Below, piece by piece: positions 11,889 through 23,000 of a stretch of DNA of 64,000 nt (positions within the stretch are counted from its first letter, which is position 1; each line of letters opens with the position of its first letter). The stretch comes from Ornithodoros turicata (lineage: Eukaryota > Arthropoda > Arachnida > Ixodida > Argasidae): positions 76,631,807-76,695,806 of the forward strand of contig NC_088204.1 of assembly GCF_037126465.1 (NCBI RefSeq). Direction: 5' to 3'. The position numbers and the translations under genes are program-made. The notes under the pieces are model-generated. The model was not told the DNA's origin and did not search any database. It was given only the letters and a program-made list of their open reading frames with translations.

Positions 11889-14800
11889 TCATGGTGGTAC
11901 AACTCCCGTCAAAGTGTGTAGAATCATAGTGATTGCATAACTTTTACAGGAACACAACCCTCCCCCGTAAAATACACTCTGGTTGTACAAAAATCGAAAG
12001 GTATACAAGGTATCCAATCCTAAAAATCTAGGAATAGCAATCAAACAAGCAAAGGCTGATGGTCAGTGCTACTGCTAGCCTCCAAATTGAAGCGCTAGGG
12101 AGAAGTGCAGATGACATGGTTGCTAAACTCTAGTAGGCCGCGTGCGTCAAAGGTCAGCGAACCTAGAGTTTCTAGCTAGAGATCTGCCAGGTTGGTCGCG
12201 TCTTTTGTTTGTAAAAAAAATATTAAAGAAACAACGCTGCTAGTGAACACTGTCAGTGTCTCTTTCGCGTTTGCTCATCGTGTCTTAATTTCTGTTGAGC
12301 ACAATTTAAAAATGGAGAACTTACCTAAATGTTCCAGAAAGATGTTGTATGTCTTGGGGTTACGTATGGTTGAAGCGATGTATGCCACGCTGCTCGTAGT
12401 TAACAACTTTTTCAATGTCGCCACCAGAGGTGGAACAATACGTACGTCGTAGACCAAATCTGAAAATGGACGCCTGTTGTTTCAGTGACTCAACATCAAC
12501 GTACATCCTGTCGACCGAGTAGTATACAATGGCTCTGAACAACAGGGTCGGAGTCAGTGGCGGATCCAGGGGGGGAGGGGGGGCGATCGGATCGGGATAT
12601 CCCTCTCTCCCCTCTCCCACTACCCGCACCGACAAAGAAACCCCCACCCCCAAACCGAGGGTCTGGATCCGCCCCTGGTCAGAGTGAACAGTTTAGGGTT
12701 TAGGTTCACGGTAGGAACTTTATAATCGTTCCGTCTCAGTGGGAAACTGAAAATATAACTCTTTTGATAGTTAAATTGTAACTTCAAGATAATTTTCCCT
12801 ACTAAATAACAACACAAGCTGTAAGAGCGTACCACTGCCCAGAATAACATCTGCGGTAGTTCTGGGCTTCCAGGCATCACAACTTGCAACTTCCTCCCAA
12901 TCGAGGGCTTCGATTTGGATGGGAACATTTTCTTGCAGTCGATTTATGTCCACGTTCTTCCTAACAGCGTCGAGGACGGCTTCGTGAACATCGGTAAAGG
13001 TGTAAGATTTCGGAGAGCAGCATTTGCAGATCGTTAGCCCCATGAAGCCGACCCCACAGCCCAGTTCCAGGAGTCGTCTGCAAAGACAGATGCTGTTCTC
13101 ACACATACACCAGTTATCTCTGTGTAATTAAATAACTTCATGTGTACTAAATGGTACAGTGCTGGACAAAAGTTTACGGAACGCGCGAGCGGCGTATTTT
13201 CTCTGGGCAGAGACACCCTAGCGGCGAGCGGAAGCGGGCGAGTCCACTCGTTCAGAGGGATGGAAGAGTGCGCTTGTGGCGACCCACCGTGGTAGTAGTG
13301 GTAACTTTGCTTTTGAGTGTAACGGACGCCAAAATGGCTTCGTTTTCGGTCTGTTGCACCGAGCGCGAGTGGAAGTCTCTCCGCTATCGGAGAGATAACA
13401 GGGCGCTAAGATGAATTCAGGTAACAACGGGCTGCAGTGCCTAGCTTTTTTTCTTTTTTTACGCCTCAGCGTAATGCAGCTGACATGGCCTGCGCAGAGC
13501 CCGGACTTAAACATCACCGAAAACATCTGGGGCATCCTGAAGAATAGGATGAACAAGAGACAGACGCCTACAAGGAGCAAGGACGCACTCTGGGAATTCA
13601 TAAAAGCAGAGTGGTCCTTGCTACGTGAAGACGTGGACCTTGTCCGTCGGCTATACGCTTCCCTTCCTGTGCGTATGGCTTCAGTTATTGCTGCGAAAAG
13701 GGGGCCGACAAAGTATCGAGACAGTATCGTCTCCCCCTGCCTCTTTTTTTTGTCTGTGTGTTCAAGGGTACTCGCTCTTTTCTTCTGTTTTTGTGTAATA
13801 AAAAAAGAAAAAAGCTAGGCACTGCCAGCCCGTTGTCACCTCAAATCATCTTAGCGCCCTGTTATCTCTCCAATAGCGGAGAGACTTCCTTCCCGCGATA
13901 GCCACTCGCGCTCGGTGCAGTAGACCAAAAACGAAATCATTTTGGCGTTCGTTACACTCAAAAGCAAAGTTACCACTACTACCACGGTGGGTCGCCACAA
14001 GCGCACTCTTCCATCTCTATGAACGAGTGGACCCGCCCGCTTCCGCTCGCCGCTAGGGTGTCTCTGCCCAGACAAAATACGCCGCTCGTGCGTTCCGTAA
14101 ACTTTTGTCCAGCACTGTACATATATTTCTAGAAACGTCATTAGGCTTCAAACACTTACTTGCCATCGAGTAGCTGCTTGTTCGCCAAGCACCATTCAGA
14201 AAAGTATTTTGCTGCCTTAGAAAACAAAGGAAGGTCCAGATTTTTTTTTTTTTTTTCTTATTTAATCTTAATATTTACTTAACTTACCGGCCATGTTGTC
14301 AGTCCCGTCGTTCCGTTCAAGACCAATGCTTTGGATTCTATCACTGTGACATATGAGAAATCATCCTAATGGAAAAGTAGGGCGCAGATTAACCAATCGG
14401 CATTATCAATCAGAAATCGTGCGAGGGGAACATACCATTAAGTAGGTGATGTACCGAAGTTTCGTGTTATCATCGTCCACAGCTGAAATTAAGTCTGTGT
14501 ATAGGGCATAAATGTCCTCGATCACTTCGGCACCACGCGACTCCAGCTAAAACATGTGAAGTACATACAACGTAACTGTGTGATATATGCATAACGTGAA
14601 CTACTTGCCATTGCAATTAAGGCCTTCAAGAAAGATCTGCGATAACCCGATGCTTGTGGAAAGTTTTTCGAAACGTCGTGCAACACTGTCCTCGTCAGGA
14701 TATTTTTCTGAAACTCGTCATCTAACATGCTGTTCGGAAGGGCTTCCTGCGATAAACACACGATATTGGGAAAGAAGGACGGGTGCAATATGAACATTAT

Positions 14801-14987
14801 AGTGAAAAGGCATGTTCAGTACACGACTCGCTATACTGAGATACAGTAAAGTAATAATCTGCAAAGTAATCTGTAATAAATTAGGTCGTCGTGTCGTGGT
14901 ACTCACAAGACAGCTCACAGCATCGCGAGTACTCGTACAGGCTAGAAACCTTTTGGACAAAGAAGACAACGTTTTGTGTTGTCTCAT
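11889..14987 (-). CDS. EEF2KMT: Protein-lysine N-methyltransferase EEF2KMT (FAM86 family)
   Basis: Exons on the minus strand are 14987-14907, 14746-14609, 14546-14436, 14365-14288, 14215-14160, 13077-12833, 12459-12325 and 12019-11889. All phases agree and the product is 324 residues (human 330). The enzyme uses S-adenosylmethionine to methylate a lysine of elongation factor 2. The N-terminal FAM86 region has KRFLACTSTRD and YRRSFLKALI. The seven-strand methyltransferase fold starts with motif I LELGCGVGFMGL, continues with FTDVHEAVL, and reaches the post-II segment DVILGSDLVYD. IASTIRNPKTYNIF matches the late strand of the fold. The second exon ends ATG|GCAAGT, a GC donor. The last exon is the least certain; the length fit supports it. 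Introns carry a Tc1 element and a small hAT-like element. Confidence 0.9.
12555..12677. mobile_element. Short hAT-like MITE (CAGTGGCG family) in an EEF2KMT intron
   Basis: The 123-bp element begins CAGTGGCGGATCCAG and ends CTGGATCCGCCCCTG, so the 15-bp terminal inverted repeats differ at one base. The flanks are GTCGGAGT (12547-12554) and GTCAGAGT (12678-12685), an 8-bp target duplication with one difference. Its ends resemble those of the 415-bp element at 1471. Confidence 0.8.
13157..14117. mobile_element. Tc1/mariner element, internally deleted, with about 300-bp inverted repeats
   Basis: The element starts CAGTGCTGGACAAAAGTTTA and ends with its reverse complement. It is flanked by TA on both sides (13155-13156, 14118-14119). 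Inverted repeats extend over roughly 13157-13455 and 13803-14117. Between them lies only the C-terminal part of a Tc1 transposase (about 13470-13714, plus strand), with the WPAQSPDLN...TENIWG block that carries the last acidic residue of the DDE triad. The first two catalytic acids are absent. The element fills 961 of the 1082 bp of an EEF2KMT intron and cannot mobilise itself. Confidence 0.93.
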
Positions 14988-15383
14988 ATTTGTAGCACAA
15001 CGCTAAATTGGCTCTGAGCTTTATGAAACAACTTGCAGAAGGCTACTGATGAAGCTGACACACTAAAAACGTCGAGACAGCGATCAACACAGGACCTCTA
15101 CCACGTGGATGCAGCGTGGATGCAGTATGCAGCGACAGAGGTGCCCCCTTTTTTGTCGTCTGCTAAAACTGAAACCGAAAGCGCTTTCGTTCTGCGGCTT
15201 TGTTTACACTTGATCTGATTGTTTGATATGGTTTGTTTGGTTTTGTGAAGAGGATAAAGCGATAACGAAGAAGCAAAAATACTTTGCGTGGTGCGCGTGC
15301 AATTATCGAACATTTGATATCTTTTTTGCAATTCAACGAGCTACGAATACGGTCTCAGAGCCATTTAATTCGCGCTTAGCGAA
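14988..15383. promoter_or_regulatory. Shared divergent promoter region, EEF2KMT / GH18-like gene
   Basis: The two start codons are 396 bp apart in opposite directions, the shortest such gap in the window. No transposon or reading frame of note is present, so a bidirectional promoter is likely by layout alone. Confidence 0.45.
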
Positions 15384-18300
15384 ATGCCCCGCGATTCTCT
15401 ATCTCTTATTAGGTAAATGACTCGCATTTCGCCAACTTAGCAACAATAGACTTTGTTCTGTGCAGACGAGCGTACCGGCAAGAATCCGAGACGGCCGTGC
15501 AGATTCCATGGAAGGCGATAGGTGCCACTTGTTTCACTGTGCTCATTGTAATCCCATTTTTAGTGTACTTTCTTGAGGCCAACCCATCAAAGAGCTTCCG
15601 TACGTATTTTCCCATTACTAGCCAGTGTTGTCTACTATAATATGTATATTACTAATTACAACACTAGCACCGACGTCTACAAGTATGGTCAGACCGCCCG
15701 TACCCGGTATGTGCCCTTATACGTTACGAAACTCATCAAGTAATTCATCGATGCCTTGCCCAAACAGCGACTGCTACAATGCCTGGTAACGTATCACGGC
15801 CATTATAATCTTCTGGTCGATAACTCTCGCAGATAAGACATATACGTATATATGTCTTACAGGAGGGGGGGGGGGGGGGATTTAGACCATATATATAGTT
15901 TATTTCTCTTCACAGAAAGACAGACAGCTAAAAAACCTGCTGGACGACACCTACCAGAGACAGACTTCGGTAAACGTAACACTTCCCCAGTAGTTCGTTC
16001 TATCCGTTTCGTTCGTTCTATCCGTTTACGTTTTCATAACATGGTGGCCATCCCATAGATTCAATACCCGCTCTTCCTGCCATACCTGGCGTGCTCCTCT
16101 GCGGCTCCAACGGTGGCAACAGAAGTCTTATCGATGCCTTGACTGGGTTCTGCACTCACGCCATGTTCACGGGACCCATGATACTGGAGGAGGATGATTA
16201 CGGAAGACGGTTCATCTACCCGCACGGTAATAAAAAAGGATTATGTCGGTGACGTGTGTGGTGACGTCAACACACCCGGTACCCTTTTATTTGCAGAACG
16301 CCAGACATTCACAGAGTTCTTGAAGGTCAAAGAGCCGGTGATGAAGTACTTATCCCTCCAGGGCAAGCTTTTCGAAGGCAAAAATGGTGGCGAATTGGTG
16401 GCCATCATTTCCAAGTTTCTTAGCAGAAACGGCCTAGACGGAATTCAGCTTCAGCTGCAGGACAAATTAGAGCTGGACATCGCTCCTACTATTTGCCGGG
16501 TGAATCGACTTGTTTACTAGCAAAGATACAACGCTGCGTATTTTTCTTTTCTTTTTTGGTCTTGAATGCAATGATTTCTCATATAACGAACGCCGATATA
16601 ACGAACACTAACATAACGAATTCGTGATACTAACATACACACGGGGTATCTAAAAATTAACGACCCCCTCGATCTCGGTACGCCCATAAGTTGCATACTT
16701 AAAACTCTGCTGGTCTCGTAGTTTTTTTAAATAAAAATTCTGCAAATGCTAAAAAACAACAACAAAGAAACACACCATTGGATTCCAGAGAGTTCGAAAT
16801 ACCGAAATACCGCGCGGAGAGACGTATGCGCGACATCAGTGTGACGGTGAACTGGAAGAGGACGCTGTGACCGTCTTGGCGAAACTTCACGGAAACGTCA
16901 TGCGAACTGAGGAGGAAATTCTCCTGTTTGCCCCCTCCCCGTGGGCGCAGGTCTGCTGCCGCCTCTCACAACAAAATACGTGGAAATACATAGATTTCGA
17001 GCGAAAAAGCTTCAGGGGCAAAGCGGAATGGAGCTTTTTCACATATGCGTCGTACCCTAGCGGCTCTCCAGCGAACCACGTTTGGCGCCCGCCAAAAAAA
17101 AAATCCACGTGGGTAGCACAAAGGACCAAAACCGGTCCGGAGTGGGACCGACGAGACCGCGCCGTTCGTGCTGTCTCCCCACTGGTCAGCCACTGGTCCC
17201 CATAATGCGCCATCTAGTGAAGACGGAGAAAACTCTCTTCGGCGCCTCAAGGTCAGGCATATGTTGTCCATTGCGTTGTCCCGCTGCTGCAGTTGAGCTC
17301 CGACCTGACATGAAGACCAGTGGCCATGGGAACCGCGAGGATTTTTTCCAGGGGGGGGGGGGGGGGCAGAATGTTTGGCGTTCCGGCAGGATTTTTGCGC
17401 CCGCGCGGGGGGGGGGGGGACCCCCTTGCTCACCCGTGACGGCGCCCATGCCAGTGGCGTACCCAGGAGGAGGGATTACGGGGGTTCCTATTTGAGAGAG
17501 GGAACGGTGAGGAAATCCTTGTCACCCATGCAAAGTCCCCATGAAACCCCCTCTCGAAATGTTTTTCTGCCTACGCCACTGCTGGTGTCAGACACTCTTG
17601 TCGGACATATTTATTTCAATTGCGCGCTTGGGGAAAACATCACAATCACGAAGACTATAACGAATGCCCAATCATAAGCCCAAGCAATCCCATATTGACA
17701 ATGCCTTATTTGCAGGAGTTCCAGAAAATCCACCCGGGTGAGCTGCACATCATTCTCTGGATTTCCCATACCTTGATGCCCCAAAAGGCATTTTTTGTTA
17801 ACGTAACGACGTAAGCACGGCCGTAAGCGTCATAATATCGGCGCGTCACATTTATCCTTGTCTTTTTTTTCTCTCTCTTTTTCGTGTGGCAGGAACGTGG
17901 AATATATAGTATTCGAGACCCAGCGCCTTCGAGCCGATGAGCTGCACTCGTTGCGGTTTCCTAACCCGTACGGGCCTTTCGACAACTCCGACAGCAACGA
18001 TACCTTTCTGGTGGGTATAAACTTGGGAATAAACTCTTATGAATCATCTAGATGCAAAGGGCGAAGGGCAGCGGCGTAATGCAGAAGACAGACCATAGCT
18101 GCACCTTGGCAGACTCTCAAGCTTTGCCTTCACCTAGTGTAAAAGGTACCTCTACGGAAGTCAATCGCTCCAATCTTGATGACAATGCAGGCACAACAAG
18201 TTGCTCAGCTAGTCCCACTGCGGCGCCACCTAGAAGCCAGCAACTGGTGCATTAGTATGGCGCTGGGCGGTGTAAAGTGTTTTAAAGATGCCCTATACTC

Positions 18301-19364
18301 CAAGATACTGCTTGTTACTGGTTGCGATCCGGTTACTATGAAAGAGGTACTATCTCTTGCAATGATTCCTTATCACGAGCTCAAGAGCAAATGATTCCTC
18401 GCTGCAGGTATGCGAACAGCTACGAAACCACAAATCCAGGTACAGCAGAGACGCCATGTCTCGTTATTTCACTGCGGGGCAAGCAATGTACGGGTACGAT
18501 GACAGAGACAGCCTCGTCGAAAAGGCACGCAAATCTATGCTTCTTACCAAACTATATGCATGCTGCACTGTTTAGTGAAGCCCGCGGATAACGATAACCC
18601 TCGTAAAACGATGGTTTGATTTTACCGCCAAAACATTGTTTCCATGGGGCAACGGCCCGCGTACAGCGATGGAGACAGCGGTTCCAAGTACTGTTATAAC
18701 GATGTTGGCGCGTGACATCGTGGCGGAAATCGCCACGATAAGATACAGTAGAATCTCGTTCAAAATAATTAAAATAATTAAACAAAATCAGGTAAGAAAA
18801 TAGACAGCGACTGTTCATTTTCCAATACTGTCTGCTTTTGTCTCAGTATTTGGCCAATGCTGCTCAAATTCGCGAGATTATTCAAAAGACCCAGCACGTG
18901 CATTCCACCAGCGAGTCGCGCGACATTGTTCTAAAGCGAGCTTCTCCGAAAGCACGCAAGCGTTAGGCGAAGCCGACTTGCGGAACGGCGACGTGTAAGG
19001 TTGCCAGAAGTTATGATCCCTTGTTCTCTCCAAGAGTTCTGGTCGCTGTTTTCCCCAGCCAGTGCGATGTCACACAAGTAACGATGTACACAAGATGTAC
19101 CCCGTATAACGATGGAATTCGCGATTACCGTCAATATCGTTATACGCGGGTTTCACTGCATGTGTATGAACTGTGTTTTACACCCTTATACAGTTGATGA
19201 AGCTTCTCTACCAATACCCTGGATTCTGCATCTCTGCGTACGATGTCGAATACGACGACACGGACAATTTCTGCCACGACCACGAAGTGGATCTTGGGAC
19301 GCCCCTTCTGAGGGTTTTGTCCCAACTTGTTTCGGCTCGCAGTGAAAAGCACGGGCTGAGATAA
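15384..19364 (+). CDS. Membrane-anchored GH18 chitinase-like protein, catalytic motif lost
   Basis: Eight exons fit in phase: 15384-15412, 15466-15599, 15916-15969, 16059-16226, 16297-16499, 17716-17810, 17893-18010 and 19194-19364, giving 323 residues. A short basic N-terminus (MPRDSLSLIRRAYR) is followed by one hydrophobic segment (about residues 28-47), so it looks like a type II membrane protein. The lumenal part resembles a GH18 barrel. FCTHAMF fits the early CTH strand motif, and the segment at residues 180-190 (GLDGIQLQLQD) aligns with the catalytic DGxDxDxE strand. SAYDVEYDDTDNFC fits the last strand (xWxxDxDDxxGxFC). All three acidic positions of DxDxE read Q, so hydrolysis is not expected. 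A lectin or receptor role is inference. An extra exon between 18010 and 19194 cannot be excluded. A poly-A signal lies at 19363. Confidence 0.62.
16571..16640. mobile_element. Small Tigger/pogo-like fragment
   Basis: Repeated words ATATAACGAACGCC, ATATAACGAACACT and ATAACGAATTC resemble the terminal regions of pogo/Tigger elements found elsewhere in this window. No matching second end was found. It lies in an intron of the GH18-like gene. Confidence 0.3.
17452..17581. mobile_element. Short CAGTGGCG-family element in a GH18-like intron
   Basis: It begins CAGTGGCGTACCC and ends TACGCCACTG, with inverted repeats of about 10 bp. No clear target duplication remains. It lies next to G-runs at 17351-17419. 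It is a third member of the CAGTGGCG group. Confidence 0.55.
18574..19157. mobile_element. Tigger/pogo-like remnant in the last intron of the GH18-like gene
   Basis: The left end AGTGAAGCCCGCGGATAACG matches the reverse complement of the right end (ATCGTTATACGCGGGTTTCACT) with few differences. Inside, about 18805-18990 is similar to the reverse complement of 23290-23480, so the family has at least two copies here. A frame at 18847-18966 may be the end of an old transposase. No TA duplication is intact. Confidence 0.6.
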
Positions 19365-19406
19365 TAAATTTGTTTACCACAATGTAAAGCAGTGTTCGCT
19401 TTTATT
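19363..19406. terminator. Convergent poly-A signals of the GH18-like gene and EEF2K
   Basis: AATAAA at 19363-19368 overlaps the GH18-like stop region on the plus strand. TTTATT at 19401-19406 reads AATAAA on the minus strand, about 640 bp beyond the EEF2K stop codon. If both are used, the two transcripts overlap or abut tail to tail. Confidence 0.45.
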
Positions 19407-20048
19407 GGTCTTAAATACTGACGCATGTGTACAGAAAGTTATTAACCACATATTACACGGGCCAGGACGGGACACCACGGGACACCACAGAGCTAAGGCA
19501 AAGCGATACATACGTTATAGACGATTCCAAAGCACAATACGGAAACAGGTGCAGAAACAAAGCAGAGATCGTTGAGTGAAATGAGGTTCTTTGAGAATCA
19601 CAGTATATTTGCACGAGTGTCATAAAAAGAAATCTAAACACGCACGTAAGAAAAACAGGAAAACGTCCATCGTTCGACTAGGACCGGGCTACACCGTCAC
19701 ACTTTTCAAATACGCGTCACATCTGGAAGGACACGCAGCGTACGCACACAAAATTATATAGAGTACAAATTTGTATTTTTTGGAGGACAAACACTGAGAA
19801 TTCAATCACTGAGTCAAGTGGTAAGCATACGTACGCACATTCCTTCCGCTCAAGCACCATGAAATATCACAACAATCCCAAGCCCCCTCCCCTCAGGAGA
19901 GGGGCAACAACCCTTTAAACCTCGTAACATAACAGTAACAGTAACAACTATATTACAGTTGATGCTGCCATGAGACACGCATCAGTTAAATCGCTCCGCA
20001 TACGTCTTCAAATGTGGCACACCGGGAATCACTTGCAGAACGTCACAT

Positions 20049-23000
20049 TCAGTCTTCTTCAATCTGTGAGAAGGCTTCTTCAGACAACATGTAGTATTTG
20101 TTCGCCAGGCGACCCTTCATGGCGGCAGTGGCCTCTTCTGCTGCCGTCTGGTACAATTCGCCTGCGAGCCAATACAAATAAAGCCAATTACCACAGTTGC
20201 CAAGCATTGCAATGAGTCTACCCTAGGCCTCAGAGTCCCCAGGAAAAAGCCGCGCCACACCTTTCCTGATACCGCCCATACCGCCGATATTCCGCCAACA
20301 CCTTTCGATGACCATCGAAACACCCGTGAGTCAAGGGCTACTAGCTTTGCACAAGCTTTCAATGTGAGAAGCCTGGAGCATTCACGAACGGTGTAATACA
20401 CGGAGGCCGAGGTCTGCCATGCAGTTCATCGAATGCAGACTTACCAGCCTTGTTGCAGTCCTTATTCAGTCCATATCCACCTTCCTGATACAGCTCTGCC
20501 TGCCTTGCAAGCAGAAGGTAAGACGGGTCGTCCATGCACCCGTCGTATTCACCGCCTTCGTCGTCGTCTGTTGTTGTCACGGCAAGGTCGTACCAGTACA
20601 CTGCATCCTTCCAGCTGCGTTTCCTGCGGAGACAGACATCTAGTCAGGACTATTTCAGTGCATGGAAGGCTTTGCAGAGCCCTGCCTACTCCGTCCCTAC
20701 CGATTAGTGCCAAGGTTCGCTCCACTGTCAAACGCCTTGGCAACGCTGATCATCGATGCACGGTCACCAGAATACGCAGCTTGGACCAGGTAATCCATGC
20801 CTTTGTTCGTGCTGTCCTCAGACTCCTAACAGAGCAAAAAAAAAAAAAAGCCAGAACATTCTTCAAACTAGTATATATAGTCTACACTCGGTACTATGAC
20901 ATCCTCACATTGTGACTGTTTTTCTATGAAGGCCATTCCTTCCACCATGTATTTCTCCCTCGTTATTATGACAACTCGTTAATCCGACTATGACGGAACT
21001 TCTGAGGACGGATCGGGTAGGACACGTGTATTCTGAACCCGTTAGTATGACCATCGACTATGAACACAGTTTTGAGGACAAACGGGGGAAGAACACTGCC
21101 GTTCTGCCCCTATTACGACCACCGACCTTGCAACCCTTCTGTTCCGGGTAACGCATGTGCAAACGATGTCGCCAAAAGCACAACCCTGTTTTTAGGTGAA
21201 TTCATTGCGAGTCATGCCTCTTGCACACTTCTTGCAGAGTTTGTGCACTTTAGACCGATTTCCATTGTAAATAAATCGTAAATAAACCACTAACTCCTGA
21301 TTCTCATAATATGCAGCAGATCCACACGTGGCGTGTGTGTGTGTGTGTGTGTGTGGGGGGGGGGGGGGTTCCCGTGTTGCTCGTTATTGTGACAATTCGC
21401 TTTATGACCAAAACCGGCGGGAACGGACTTGGTCATACTAACGAGTTTAGACCGTACAAGGAAAACTTATTGTTCTGTACTCACTGGCAGGACGACATCT
21501 TGCAGCAAGTCGTGTGGCAAGCCAAGATGAATCTTGGCAAGAGTCAGCACAGCTTCGAGCGAACCGCACTGAGCAGCTTTTTCAAGGTGGAACATGGCAG
21601 ACACCTGATCATAGTTGCCCGCATCAATGACGTGGCCCTCGGGTGAGAATCGTCCGTTCTCGTGGCACTTTGTCATCTCGAGGTGAATCTGACGAATGAA
21701 GCATATGCACGTTCAGCGCTTTCGACGTCAACCAGAACGAGCCTTATCACCGGTTAAGGGTTGCTCGTGAAATTCTGTTCTGTGTCGTACCTGTCCCAGG
21801 AGCGAACGCTGCGGCATGCGATGTTGCCCCTGCTCGCGGAGCAGTTGACGAATCAAAACTTCGTTTGTGACCGAGGAAGGTCGCGCTTTCATCGCCACCA
21901 ACTTTTGAAACTCCGCTCGTTCGTGTTCCTGCAAAAGAGGTTTTTGTTTGTGAGGCTTTGTGAATTTTAGAACTGCGTGAATGGAACCTTGGAGAACAAG
22001 GTAAAGCAACGTGTATGAAACACAGACCATTTCCGCCACTGAAACCTAACCGTGTGTGACCAAATCCGTGTGTGACCCTACGGACACACACCGCTACTGC
22101 GTTTGGCTTGCTTCCCTCCCTGCAAGCTTCAATGCTCTTACTTCAATACCTCCCGTGTGCGAACACCTAGCCTCAGCAGACGAGAACCCTGGCCCTGCGG
22201 GCATCCGTACTCGGGAGGCATTTCTGAAGGACCTTGAAAACTTGGAAAATCCGAGGGTGACGTAAATCACTCACATTGCCGAGGGTGCTGCTACTCTCGG
22301 ACTCATATCGTGTCCGCCTGGGCCGACCACTATTTTGTCGCTGGAGCAACAGCGACGCCACCTCTCCACTGGTGACGTACGTCGCGGGAGCACTGCTGGC
22401 GCCCTCCGCGTCCTCAGAGTCACTCGCCAGGTCAAACTCTAACGGATCGTCATCGTTGGTGTCCTCGCTGCCGCTGCTCAAGCTGCGGAACCCGCTGTCC
22501 TGCTGCTGAAGAAGAGGAACATCGTGGATCACACTGGGGAGGGGTTTCTCTCGACGAGCGTGTGGTTAGAAAGCTGAACGTACATGTCTTAGAATGGGCA
22601 CTCCGTTCTGTGGTTGGTTGACGTCTGTGGGGTTGCTGTAGGCACGCTGACGAAGGCGTGGCTGCCCAAGCACCTCTTCCAAGTGCTGCTTCTCGTACTC
22701 AGACATGCTGAGGCACAGCTCTTCTTTGCCGCGCACGCACGTCTTGCTGCCCTAAGGACGATGGAACACGAGACAGATTCAAGCGCCCTCTACAAGCATG
22801 AGGCCACAAGGAAGCTAACCTGAGGAGGAATAGCTCCACAAGATGCAGCCTTCTGCTCAGCCGGAGACAGGTCAAAAGGCGTGAGGCCCAAGCTGCGGCA
22901 GACCGAGTTGCAGATATGGGAGTGGAAGAAGAGAGCCATGCCTCGCAGGCCCAGGTTGCCGTCCCCATACTCAGTGCCCCTCACCGTGTGGATCTGAGGA

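Noticed and set aside
18847..18966. Frame beginning YLANAAQIREII as an exon of the GH18-like gene
   Set aside because: The segment is shared with the repeat at 23290-23480 and lies between Tigger-like inverted ends, so it belongs to a transposon.
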